DNA of 64,000 bases from Phaseolus vulgaris (lineage: Eukaryota; Streptophyta; Magnoliopsida; Fabales; Fabaceae): assembly GCF_000499845.2 (NCBI RefSeq), contig NC_023759.2:48768172-48832171 (forward strand). The letters are read 5' to 3'. The position numbers were made by a program, and so were the translations under genes. Positions 13,195 through 25,400 of the stretch are shown here, in pieces. Under the pieces are notes generated by a model, which saw nothing but the letters and a program-made list of their open reading frames with translations, ran no database searches and had not been told where the DNA came from. Position 1 is the first letter of the stretch. Each line of letters starts with the position of its first letter.

Positions 13195-15258
13195 TTGCTT
13201 GAAGCTTTAAGTATGCAGTATATTAATGTTCTTCCCCATGAAATGATCCCAAGCAAAGGCATCAAAATGAGCATAAGGGTGGTGGCATCTTGTAAGATCC
13301 CTTTCCAATTTTGAAATTTCCTTGAATACAGGTAAAGGGCATGTGTAGAAATTATTGGCACTTGAATCGCGTGCAGAAGAAATAAGTATCCACTATCCAA
13401 TGACAGGGATTGAAACCCAACCCAAACACATACCTTATTATAAATTGTTTTAAGTTAATGGTCTCTCGTGCTACAAATTGTGGTTTCACATCGATCATAA
13501 TTTGAGTTTGATTTTTTTGGATGTGTTTGAAATGACCTTGTTCAGCCTATTAATAACTTGAAGATTTTTCACATTCTTAAAATTAATTAAAATTCGTTAT
13601 ATCATAAACTACTACTAACTGGTTATCATTGTTTAAAAATTCCCAACCTTTATGTTAGTGATTTATTCATTTAGTAAAATATTTCAAGCTATATATTTTC
13701 AATTATGGTACAATAATATTATTTTTCAAATAGACATCATTGTCTTTATTCATTTTTTACCCACGTCCTCAATTTTTTCTACAATGTTATTAAATTTTTT
13801 ATCAATTTTATTTAAAAATATATTACAAAAAAATATTACCATTTGTTTTGACACATATTTATAAAATTGTTTTAATTTTACTTTACAGATTTCAAAATAT
13901 TATCAACTCTTTTAATTAATAAAAGCGAGGTACCCAATAATCAAAATTCTCAAAGAGGTATTAGACTGTATAACAAATTCTCAACTTAAAATATTGATTT
14001 GAATTGTTTAGATAATTTAGTAAGAAGAATGCACGATTGGGGAATTTTTAATTTTTGTGTCATTAAAAAAGGTCTTTGGAAAGAAGGGTAAATAGTTTTA
14101 CTGATTTAGTAATGCTACTTTCATGATAATTGATCAATGTCCACTCAAAATACAGAGCCAACTCCCCAATGATGTAAAAAAGTACGAATTCACAGAATTC
14201 ACAAAAGTTAGCAAAGGACTCCGATCAAACAAAAAAGCACAAAACATCACCTTAAAATTTGTACCAAATAGCCTAATAAATTCATGAGTAATGTTAACTT
14301 TAATAGGAACAAGTTGTGCATTATACAGGGTCCAGAAACATTACTCAAAAGTTGAAACACTCATCATAATAAGGATGTACTGTAAATAAATGTGAATCAC
14401 ATTCAAAGTTGAAACACTCATCATAATAAGGATGTATTTTTTAGTGTAGAAACTCGAGTTAGTTTCACACAGAATTGTCATGAAAAGAGTTCAAGAATGT
14501 CTTAATACTTAGACTGAACCTATAGAACTAGAATTTTAGACCATAAAAAAAACTGCTACCTGATCAATAAAACAGGAGAAAAGCAGAACAGAAGGAGACA
14601 AAAACAAACAATTCTACACAAATGTTTATTTAGAATCAAAAGGATCAATGTTTTAGTAAGGTAGGAAAAATAATATATTGTAGTAAAGAAAAAGTGATGT
14701 AGCTGACCATTAAACTAAGCAAGTTATCACCAAGAACACAATCAATTTGAGACAGCAATAGGCTAAAAAAATAAAAACCATGATAAATAGGGACACCGTG
14801 ACCAATGAATCTGAAGGACCATAAACTGCAGTATAGGTGTGACAGAGAAGGATAAAAACATAGAATAAAAAACAATAGAAGGGTACTTCAGTTCATTATG
14901 AAAGTAAAATGAAGTTCAAGATCATCAACATTATCATATCATATCCCCTCACCCCAAAAATTTCAAAGATACACAAACACTTGACAGCCCCAGAACCCCT
15001 GCTTCAATCTCCTTCCTCCATGGGTTTAACTTTCAACCATTGCTGTCACTCCCTGTCCCTATGACCTATTGCTAACATAACAGTTCCCAGTAAAAGAAGA
15101 TGTGAGAATCCGTCACTAGACTCCATGATTGGATTGCATCCTTGAGGACTCTCAACCAATATCATTATGTACATTTGACAATGATAAAGGGGAATCCAGA
15201 GAAACAAAGTTGAGAGCTTTTATACACTCTCACTTACCTTCTTCTTTTCCCTTTAATA
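13195..15258. other. Spacer and probable 3' flank of the RDUF-like gene
   Basis: No supported gene. A tandem duplication with a period of about 57 bp lies at 14345-14437 (AAGTTGAAACACTCATCATA core in each copy). The stretch from about 14900 to 15258 is less AT-rich and is the likely 3'UTR of the minus-strand RING gene. Confidence 0.5.
14345..14437. repeat. Partial tandem duplication, period about 57 bp
   Basis: The segment beginning TCAAAAGTTGAAACACTCAT recurs about 57 bp later, with 30 nearly identical bases (…CATCATAATAAGGATGTA) in each copy. Confidence 0.8.
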
Positions 15259-16419
15259 CTACCATGCTCTCATTCCACTGTTTACATCCATAGACCAAGT
15301 CCTGCGTGACCGCGGAGAAGGATCCATACTAGAACGAGAAGAACTTGCTCTCATAGACTCTCTACTAGAAGTAGAACGCTGTGTAGCATTAGTACCACTA
15401 CTTCCAACCCCACCTCTGAAGCAACCAAACAAATTGCGGAAAAACCTGTTCAATCCCCCACTCTCTCTCCCTCTGTTCCCTCTAGAAGACCATGAAATCC
15501 TTCTAGGCTCACCTCCATTGTTAAACCCTCCATCCATCTCAGTATACACCACAGGAAGCTCCCTCTCAGCACCTCTTCTCCCACCGGAGAATCTCCCCAC
15601 AGCAAACCCTCCACCGGGCAACCTCCAAATCGTCAACCCCACATTCTCTTCCTCGTTCAAGCCCACGTTTTGTGGTGGATTTGAATTCGCATTAGAATTT
15701 ACATTTGAGGAATCCGCAGGTAACTCGTGCCGACAAACAGGACAAGAATTGTGAAGGGCAAGCCATGGTAAGATGCATTCAGGGTGATATATATGCTTAC
15801 ACGGCATTTCCCTCACAGCCGTACCTAATTCAAAAGCTTCTTTGCAAACGGCGCAGTGTGATTCCATGGCTAAGTGAGTGTCATCGATTTCGATGGTCGG
15901 TAACGAATCTATGGCTGCTTTTGAGGCAGGAGGGTGCTCGTACCTTCCAATACCGTTGATCTCAATCTGAGAGAGTTGTTCCAGAAGCCTATCGAATCCA
16001 GATCCGAGAAGAAACTCTGACATACTCGGAGGCAGGGGTCTCAGGCCAGAACCGGCACCATCGTCGTAGAAGAGTTCAAAGCCTCGACTTTCGTCCTCGC
16101 TGCTAGCGGAGGTGGCAGCTGCGCCGCCACGGAGGACGATAACAGGGTTGAAAGGGGAGCGGTCACCACCGTTGCGGCGGGTGCGGCGTAGAGCAGGACG
16201 GGCAGCGTTATCGGAGGCGGGGCGCTGACCGATCATGTACATGGCGGCGGCGGGGAAGCGGCGGCGGCGAGGGTCGAGGTGAACTGAACGCGGCGGGTGT
16301 TCGATTTCTTCGATAAATCCGCTGTCACAGTCGGGACAGACCACGGCATCATGGCGCAAAACGCGGATGAAGCGGCTGCACCGGTAGCACCAGTACGAGG
16401 ATGTCCCAGAAGACATCAT
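15259..16419 (-). CDS. RING-H2 E3 ubiquitin ligase with N-terminal zinc ribbon and DUF1117 (RDUF1/RDUF2-like)
   Basis: A single exon encodes 386 aa. Residues 9-36 form the plant zinc-ribbon (WCYRC…CPDCDSGFIEE). Residues 189-229 are a full RING-H2 domain (C189, C192, C207, H209, H212, C215, C226, C229). The stretch from about 255 to 330 (LTIWRLPGGGFAVGRFSGGRR … ELPVVYTEMDGGF) is the DUF1117 signature that separates the RDUF/RZFP34-like ligases from other RING proteins. Ser/Arg-rich tails follow. All zinc ligands are intact, so it should transfer ubiquitin. In Arabidopsis, RDUF1 and RDUF2 are ABA-inducible positive regulators of drought responses; a G-box/ABRE lies about 300 bp upstream here. 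Intronless, as in the family. Which paralogue it is cannot be decided from the window. Confidence 0.9.
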   Translation of the reverse strand: MMSSGTSSYWCYRCSRFIRVLRHDAVVCPDCDSGFIEEIEHPPRSVHLDPRRRRFPAAAMYMIGQRPASDNAARPALRRTRRNGGDRSPFNPVIVLRGGAAATSASSEDESRGFELFYDDGAGSGLRPLPPSMSEFLLGSGFDRLLEQLSQIEINGIGRYEHPPASKAAIDSLPTIEIDDTHLAMESHCAVCKEAFELGTAVREMPCKHIYHPECILPWLALHNSCPVCRHELPADSSNVNSNANSNPPQNVGLNEEENVGLTIWRLPGGGFAVGRFSGGRRGAERELPVVYTEMDGGFNNGGEPRRISWSSRGNRGRESGGLNRFFRNLFGCFRGGVGSSGTNATQRSTSSRESMRASSSRSSMDPSPRSRRTWSMDVNSGMRAW

Positions 16420-16717
16420 CGTGCAGTAGATCTCGAAGGAACCGAACGGATCCGCAAGCAGGATTCAAATTTTTGGACCAGATTCTTGCACAGACAGACC
16501 TCTGAAACCCAGTTCAATAAACCCAAAACGAGGAGGGAAAAAAAGAAGATAAGATCAAAGGAGTAAGAGACTATGAGGAACTGTTCATGTGTCTATGTGG
16601 GAGTTTCCATGGAAGAGAGAGAAAGAGAGAGGGAAGCGGGGACGACGGCAGAGTCATGTGTCGCTTGAAACAAAGATAACAGCGAAACCGCGTAGTCATG
16701 TCTTAGCGTGTCACCAA

Positions 16718-16725
16718 CCACGTGG
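16718..16725. promoter_or_regulatory. G-box / ABRE core upstream of RDUF-like gene
   Basis: The palindrome CCACGTGG lies 299 bp upstream of the RING gene start codon. Extended, it reads GCCACGTGG on the minus strand. This is the bZIP (ABF-type) recognition core, consistent with ABA induction known for RDUF genes. Binding is inferred. Confidence 0.5.
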
Positions 16726-16739
16726 CGGACTGCCGTTGG

Positions 16740-19700
16740 ATGCAACCCAAACGGCACCGTTTCAATGATGGAACCTTGTTAATAAACTAAATGACCTGTT
16801 TTGGGACTTTGTTTCTGACTTTACTCTCTCTTGACTTCGACACTTGCTGCTAATCATTCTTTTCCGTCTTACAAAAAATATTACACACTTTGTATTCAAA
16901 TTTTCTCTCAATTTAATATATTTTTTTTATTTTCTTCCTTTTTCTGTATTGTATTTTTGTAATATACTGGATTTTGTTTTACCTTTTACTTTAACTTTTC
17001 TTTATAATTAATAAGAAACATATATCAATGTTGATTACTCATTTAATACATATGCATTTTGTTTTAATTTTAGATAAAAATAAATATTCAATTATTTAAT
17101 GCAGATGTGTGTTTTTAATTTTAGATAAAACAATAAAATTCAATTATTTAATACATGTATTTTTTTTTACCTTTTACTTTAATTTTTATTTATAATTACT
17201 AAAAACATATGGCAATGTTGATTACTCATTTATTACATATGTATTTTTTTTTAATTTTAGATAAACTTAAATATTCAATTATTTTAAGGGAAGTAAAATA
17301 TAAATTTGTTTACTTAATTATTAAGAAATATGTATCTTAATACTTTTTAAGAGAAAATAAAAAGTTTTTATTTCTAGAATAGAGAAAATTGTCTCAATAA
17401 TTCTTTTTGTTTAAATACTATAAGTTGTAGTTTTAATTATGAGTCTTATTGTTTAAAAAGAATTTGATATGGTTATACCAAAATTTTCTCAAACTTGCAA
17501 TTATCTCATCTTATTTATTCATACGCATTTAAGACTATAAACACACTACATTAACCTTATTTTACTTCGTTTTATTAAGATTTTCTTAATCTTAATCTTA
17601 ATCTTAATCTTAACCAATACCAAAATCATAATAAATTTAAATTCAAATTTCATCAACATATATACCCGTATACAATGTTTATCCTCGCTGTTATTTTAAA
17701 TTAATGTTGTCAACATTTCTTACCAATTAAATTAATGTCGTCTTTAAATTGGAAAAACCTTTTTTTTATTAATCAATATCGTAAAATATTTTTACATTAT
17801 TACCTATGCTAACTAAATTATTTTCATATTGATCTTAGTCAAATGTTTATTAAAAGTTTAACAAAAAAAACCATCAATATAATCTTTTGTAACATCTAGA
17901 TAAATGCAATTTCTATTATTTTATTTATTATATTAATTCGTTAAATTATGTAAAAAGCATTATACATTAATTTATTTCTACGAAATACATTCTAAATTTT
18001 TAAAAATTCTGTAATTTAAAAGGAACTTGAAAGATGGTTAACATGACAACAACTTGCAATCGATTGTGAAATTAATCTACCCTTCTAAACTCATAAATTT
18101 TGGTGAAAATTCACAAATCTTCTCTCTTGCAACTTTTAGTCCCTAACTCTTCTCCAATTTTTTTTTAAATCACAGTTAATGAACGAAACTTGTATTCTTT
18201 TCCTTTTACCTAAAAATGGCCAGGGTATGAGTTGAACATTTGTTAAAAGTATTTTAAAATTATGCTTAAAGAAAAAATTGGAAAAAAATTCAATATTTAT
18301 GTAGTGTTGATATAAAAAAAAAAAACTCTACTTTTAATCCATCTAAGAGAGTATAAAATAAAAGAAAAATTGAATATAGACCAAAATTTAAAAAAAAAAA
18401 AAACTCAATTAAGCCAAAAATAATTTCATGTTTTAGCACAATAAATAATGCTATTTTTAGAAGAAAAAGACTTTTGACATTGTTAACATTCCCTTAAAAA
18501 TATCCATTCCTTTGTTATGATTGTTGGGATTTTTGTTTTGTTTTTTTCTCTACAAATAGAAAAAAATATTAACACATTTTCGAAAGTGGTGGGGTCAGGG
18601 CATTGTTTTTCAAAGGAGCGTTTTGGGTGCATTTTTCCTTCCCATCTTTTAAGGCCGTGTTTGGTCGGTTGCTTGTTCTTATTCAGAAAATATAAACATG
18701 GAAGGAATAATGAAATAAAGGTGTACGTTTCATTATGATAAGTAATACTAATAATTGAAAATCCGTAAAAAAAAGTAACAATAATTGAATTTGAATTGGT
18801 TGTCTTAAATGACACACATTAATTAATTAATAAATAAATAAATAAACGATCGGATAATCTTTTAATACAGATTTCGGTAATGAATGTTATCCGTACGATT
18901 CAAAATCCACTAAATTAATATTGTACTCTAATATTATAAACTGTCAAATGCATGGATAAACAATTTTTTATTTATTTTTTAAATTAAGATATTTAATATA
19001 CTAACTAAATATTTATTATGTATTATGATAATGTTTGTAAAAATTACAGATACATGAATAATATTAAATAATATAGTATTTTTCTTTCTTCACTATCATT
19101 CTTAACGTAAAACGTAGTTTGTGATAGAACTTATACTAAAAATACATATCATTAATATATAGTATTGTGTTTAATATAAAAACTTTTACATAAGAAAAAG
19201 AAAAGCATTTGTTAGTTGTTTATATAACATTCGATCCTTAATTTGAAATTTAATATAATCTTCTGTCTAGTTTTCTTTATCAGTTTGCCTTGTGTTTTTT
19301 ATGCATAAATTAAAGGCCATAAAATATATTCAAACTTTTAGTTATTCGAAGATAAATGATAAAATATTTTATTTAATAAATAAGTATTTTGGAGAGAAAT
19401 TATGTTCATTTTCTTAACCTATAATTTTTTTTTTTACGAAAAGAAGTATTAACAGCTTTTATATAAAGTGATTTTGAGTTTTTATAACAGGTGTATAAAG
19501 TAATCTCTTCTTTTAGAAGAGTTCTTTCCTTGCCAACCATAAATATCTAAAATCTTCCTATTCATTGTAATAACCCTTTATGTGTATATCATGTGCTAAA
19601 TATTCTGTATAAAAATTGCATTATAAAACATTGACAATTAATCTTTGTATAAACTTTTACTTCACACCAGCCACCAACTATTTTATCTCTCGCAAAATGA

Positions 19701-20325
19701 TGAGCATAATTTGGGAGTAAACAAAAGACTGAAAAAAGTGTATAGGATATAATAATTGAAGTGAAGTTAATTGTCTGCTAATTCTTAATTGGGTTGACTG
19801 ATGCAAGTAGACTTCACCACTGCATCATTCATTCATTTTGATGACAAACTATTTGTTCACATTCATTGGGTTAGAAAAGGAAGCCAGCCAATTTTGTACT
19901 TGCTCTAGAACACATATTGGTGCACAATTTTAATTGTTTGCCTATGAAGAATTTGTTCTAGAATTTGGAAAAGTTATATCCAGAATTTGTTCTAGAACCA
20001 CTCTAGTTGGAAAAGTTAAGTCCAATTAGTTTCAATAATATATTAGTGGTTTTAAACCTTGTTGTTATCTAAGTGAGTGATGAAACTTCGTCGTCCATTA
20101 TTTAAAGTTAAGTACCGGCTGATTATCCAAAATCATCTGGTTGATGTGTTTGAAAAATCTAATAATTATTTTTTTATACAATATAATTATGATATAAAAT
20201 ATTATTTTCATGGAGTATGGAAAAATTGATTGAAACTTTTTCTGTATTTTTTTTAAGTTCATACGACTTTCATTGTTTAGTTTTGTGGAGTTATATATGT
20301 TATGGAGGAAACTCAAAAGATGAAT
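16740..20325. other. AT-rich intergenic spacer
   Basis: Non-coding between the RING gene and APC2. It holds a tandem duplication (16977-17295), a (CTTAAT)n tract at 17583-17616 and an (AAAT)n tract near 18830-18846. No gene is supported. Confidence 0.6.
16977..17295. repeat. Diverged tandem duplication, period about 188 bp
   Basis: The block TTTTACCTTTTACTTTAA … CAATGTTGATTACTCATTTA … TTTTAATTTTAGATAAA … TATTCAATTATTT appears at about 16977-17095 and again at about 17166-17285. A third partial copy of the ATTTTAGATAAA / TTCAATTATTTAAT part lies between them. The pattern points to an old local duplication. Confidence 0.75.
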
Positions 20326-20329
20326 TTAC

Positions 20330-20640
20330 TAATGTCTAACTGAAATGTGATTCTATTTTGGTTCGTGTTGCATTTACTGTTATGACCAATGTTCCTTTTA
20401 TGCTTCGTAATTGATAGAATACTTGTCTTAATTAGAGTGGAAAAACCAAGTTTAGGGTTACTCATATTTTTCGTGAGGGGAATGCGTGTGCTAATGAGTT
20501 TACTAATTTAGGATTTGTGAATCTTTTCATTGGTATAATAAGTTACTATCTAATATGTTTTTAAAATTCTTTATGAATATGTATAATCTACCTATATGTT
20601 GTTTTTGTTAACATATGAGTTTTGATATAATCCTCCCATA
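20330..20640 (+). pseudogene. Decayed LINE retrotransposon, RNase H segment
   Basis: The plus strand reads, with stops and shifts, LVRVAFTVMTNVPFMLRN, then a broken stretch, then VTHIFREGNACANEFTNLG. The 'HIFREGN.CA…NLG' pattern is typical of the C-terminal RNase H domain of plant L1-type LINEs. The nucleotide sequence continues in the same style (…FHWYN-like) to about 20640. It is a non-functional fragment; no reverse transcriptase or flanking target duplication was found. Confidence 0.6.
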
Positions 20641-20644
20641 TTTT

Positions 20645-21919
20645 TGTATTTTATTTATTTTTTTATTTTTTAGTAATACTTTTTATGTGATGACAAATGA
20701 TTGTTGTTACTTGAAGAGTCAGCCTAACTAAGATATTAAGTTGTTGAATGATAAATTTTTTAATGCTACATGACTAGTGATGAGTTCATTATTTAGTATG
20801 AATTTACTTACTTGTATTGGAGTGAGTTTGCTAACTTAGTTTTCCAGTTTTTTTATTGATAAAATTATAATTACCAAATTTAGTATTACACGATTTAATG
20901 TTTGTTTTAGGTATTAATATTTGTTTTTTTTCATAGCTCTTGATTATTGTTACAATTGACACATTTTATTCTTTGGGTATTATTTTATCTTATTTTACAA
21001 TACAAATGTCAACTTACTATATATTAATACGATTGTTAAAATAGTAAAGTATATTGTATTACTTTTATATTATATTATCCTTTTTGTTATTTATTAGTTC
21101 TAGAACTGTGCGTACGATTTCTTTTTACTTTAATTTTAAATTAGAAAATTAATTTGAAGTTATTGTTATATTTTAATAGTCAATTATATTTTTCTAAAAT
21201 ATTTTAGGATGAAATTGAGATATTTTATGAAATATAGACATTGTACTTTACGAAGAAATATGTTTTATATGAAGAATATTGATTTTTTTTTCAGAAGTAT
21301 TATATTGAAGTTGTTACATATCAAGATGGTAAAACATATATTTGTTCTTAGGTCAACTATTATCATCAAACCTACGAATTAACTTAAATTTTCTGGTTAG
21401 ATATTTTTTTAGTGTAGTTGCAATGGTTTTAAAAAATGCTATTATCATGCTTTTATATATTCATTTAAAAAACAAACCAAATGAATTTTATTAAAATTTC
21501 ATTTTTTTTATTTCCTGTTATTTAAGATAAGTTTAGAATAGAAGACAAGGTAGCAAAACGGGGAGTCTATGCAGTCAATTCAAATTCCTTCATGTAAATT
21601 CATGCATTATAAAAGTTAAATTAAAATTTATGAAATAATCTCAATTTTTTCCTAATTTTTAAATGATTCTTTAGGTCATGCAATATGTAACAATGCTTAA
21701 ACATATTTAGTTATTAATGGAACAAACTTTACATATTTTAATTTTTTACGCCACATAATAATTAGTAGTTTTAATTTTAAATGAAGATTTAAGGGTAACA
21801 CACGTTTTTTATTCTTGTAAAATTATAAATCTCCAGTTCTCATTCTTATAAAATTGTTAGATTTTTGAAAATTATAAACATACCCTTTGACGGATCTAAT
21901 ATTTATTAATGAATTTTAG

Positions 21920-21955
<36 letters not shown>

Positions 21956-22446
21956 CTAAAAAATATGAACAATTTTTTAAAATTTTCATAATTACAAATG
22001 TGTTATTATTATTAAGAGTTAAAAATCCCTTAATAACTTTTAGTATTTGACATTTTGTTTTTTACTTATTAAAACATTTAAAATGACAATAAAGATGATA
22101 AAATAATATAAATTATTTTTACCGTATAATTTATTCATTCTTAAAATTAACAATTTTTAGGATTTAAAATCCTTAGAATGTGAAAAATTTATTGATTACC
22201 AATCTTCCCATAAAAGTTATGAACTAAACATTAACACATACACAATTAGGAAAATTCCTAAGATCTTTGAAATAAGAAGAATTAGCACCAAAAAAATTAG
22301 AATATGAAAGTATGTTAAAACAACTACATTTTGATTATAACAATTGCACGTAAGAACGAAACATTCTCAATTTTGGGTCTTTGCGTTTTCAATTCCAAAC
22401 ATTTTCATTTTTTAGTTTAGTTCACTGACTCAAAATTCCCAAGGCT
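20645..22446. other. AT-rich spacer and APC2 upstream region
   Basis: No gene seen. A pure AT microsatellite sits at 21924-21953. The last 60 bp (22385-22446) are less AT-rich and are the likely leader of APC2. Confidence 0.6.
21924..21953. repeat. (AT)n microsatellite
   Basis: About 15 uninterrupted TA dinucleotides. Confidence 0.95.
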
Positions 22447-25400
22447 ATGGAAGAACTAAACTCTTGTTTCTTCAACCCTGCAATTTTGGATTCCCTCACT
22501 GAGGATTCTCTTCACGAAATCATCTGCAGCTACAATGGCTTCTGCGCCGCAACGCAATCCCTTCTCACCGGGAACGGCGATCTCTCCGTGGGTCCCGACT
22601 TCGTTTCTCACGTTCAAGCCCTCTGCAAACATCGTCTCCATTCCCTCGTTCAAGACCACTTTCTTCGAGTCCTCGAGGTACCCCACAATTTATTTCACCA
22701 ATAGTGGTCCAAAGTTTGAAAATTTATCGATTCTTTTTGTTGCAGGAGACTTTTGAACGAAATGGGGCATCGAGATTTTGGCGCCATTTTGATCCCTACT
22801 CTCATGTTGCGGGTTTGAACAAGAATGATGACCTTGATGTGAGTGTTTTTGATGCTTACTTGAATTCTTTTTTGTTTCTTTTCTTTTTTTCGTTGTGGTG
22901 AGTGTTTAGTTCGTGAATGGTTGAAACAGATTGATGAGGATGAGATTCAGAGTGTTTTGTATAATGCTTTGGAAGAGGTTACTTTGGAGAAACAGTATCA
23001 GGAGAAGTGTCTTTTGATGTTGGTGCATGGTTTACAATCTTACAAGGACCAGATGTCAGAGGATAAACATGATTTTGAAGGAGAAAGAAATTACCTTACT
23101 TCTAAGTATCAATGGATTGTCTCTTCTGTTCTTATGGCCACACTTCCTCGGCATTTCCCTGGTTTGTTTGCAGTTTGTTGCTTTTTGATAGGTTAACGAG
23201 GGTTCGTTATAAGTAAATCGATTGTTTTAATTTTGAAAACTTGTTTACAAATCTCATGGTTTTCACCATATGTGTACTTTTATATCAAAGTTTGCTATGG
23301 TTAGCTCTAATATACTGGTTAACATTGGTTAGCTCCTAATGCAATATTTTGAGCACTTGATCTATTTTGATTGACTCTTTTAAAGTGAGTAACTGAGTAT
23401 GAGTAAATAAGTAATGTCTGTCATTGATAAAAAAAAATAATGGTTGATGTTCCAAATACATTCTTGATCGCATCAATTTCTTGATATTTTTTAAGGAGCT
23501 TACTGCTTTCTTTCCTTTTTTGCCTTGTATGTTTTTTCCTGTTTGCAACTATTAGTTATACTGCATTGGTATTTTAAAAGAAAACTGGAGGAGTTAAGTA
23601 CGATCATGGATGAAGAGTTCTGCGATGATGCATCTCAAAATAAGGATGGCATGGATTTAGATGAAAAAGGAAAAGTATGCAACAAGGTTGGTGAAATGGA
23701 TGTTGATGAGTGCTATAACGACCATAGGTTCTCAGAAAACAGTAGACTGGTGAAGAACATTGGAAAGGTTGTTCTTGATCTTAGAAATCTAGGATTTACT
23801 TCCATGGCTGAAGATGCTTATGCTTCTGCTATATTTTTACTACTGAAGGTGAGAATGTTTCTGAAATTCAAAATCCTGGCTCACGCCATTTTGTTTCACT
23901 TTTGCGTCTCTTTGTAAATATAATCTTGGGATGCCATTTTCCTTTCTCCTGTCTGAATGGCAGGCAAAAGTGAATGATGTAGCTGGTGATGATTTCCGGA
24001 GTTCTGTTTTACAATCTATTAAAAGCTGGATACAGGTTTGTTATGCATATATAATTTCATCCTAATTATGCTGTATTTTCAATTTTTGTTTTTATAATTA
24101 CATTGAGACATAACTATGATTCTAATTACATTACAAATGTGAATTTTGCATCAGATTGTAATAATTGATGTTGTAGTACATTTCATCATTCAGATAGCAC
24201 TTAGCTATTTATTAAATTTAGATGTTGGGAATTGCTAAAAGGGACTGGTCAAAGGATGCCCAACCAGCCAAAAAACATTTCCAATATCCAGTCTTGGCAA
24301 AATTTTATGCCACATACAAGTTTCACTCCACTTGTTTTCTTATTAGCATTTTTTGCTTTGTTAGTCGTGTTGCATCTCAATTCTTACATAACTATGATTT
24401 CTTTCCTCATGACATATGCTAAATTCATTACATATATCATACATGATACATTACATACATCACACATGATACATTACATACATCACACATGATACATTAC
24501 ATACATCACACATGATACATTACATACATCACACATGATACATTACATATATGATATCACACATGATACATTACATATATCACACATGAACATGATACAT
24601 TACATATATCACACATGATACATTACATATATCATACATGATATATACTTAATACATTATATATACCATATGTATATGGATTCAATTAAATAATATTTTA
24701 TTATGATGCTTTGCTTTGGCCAATTATTTGTTTTCACAGGAACAACCTAATTTTACATGCTTTATTAAAATATCGATGTTCATATGCATTAAGTGTGGTA
24801 GATAAAGAGTATCTGCATAGTGCATACGAGTTCCAAAGTCATTTATGGAATAACTTATTTTCAGACCCTAGTTATATAATTTGACAGTCACTGCACTTTA
24901 TCTAAAATATACTTTCTGCCCATAGTAGCCAGTTTAGAAAAAAATGTACATTCTCACAATTCTAACACAGTATGCTGGTAACTGGAATCATTCAGGCTGT
25001 TCCTCTCCAATTTCTGCATGCACTTCTTGTCTATCTTGGCGATGTAGTTAGTTATGAGAGTACTTCATCAGGTTTGAAATCACCTTTGGCACCACAACCA
25101 TCTTCATGCTGTCCTGGAATTAATACTCCCTCTGAAGGGCTAGTGAGATGGAAGTTGCGGCTGGAATATTTTGCATATGAAACACTGCAAGATTTAAGAA
25201 TTGCTAAATTATTTGAGATAATTGTTGATTATCCTGAGAGGTACTTTATTTCTAGTTCACTTTATTTCTTCTGGGTTTTCTATTAGAAAATTAATTACCC
25301 TCTTTTATTTCTTGACAAATTGAATGGCTAGTTCAACACCCTTGACTAAAACATACTTATGGTTATAGCTTCCAGTCATATCAAAGAGATCGACAATTGT

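Noticed and set aside
13170..13400. 76-codon minus-strand frame
   Set aside because: Hydrophobic and open, but it matches no family I know, has no splice partners and overlaps the end of LTR copy A.
15434..16566. Plus-strand open frames opposite the RING gene
   Set aside because: Mirror frames of a real intronless gene with high GC; no recognisable motifs.
17583..17616. (CTTAAT)n tract that looks telomere-like
   Set aside because: The plant telomere unit is TTTAGGG; this hexamer differs and is a plain microsatellite.
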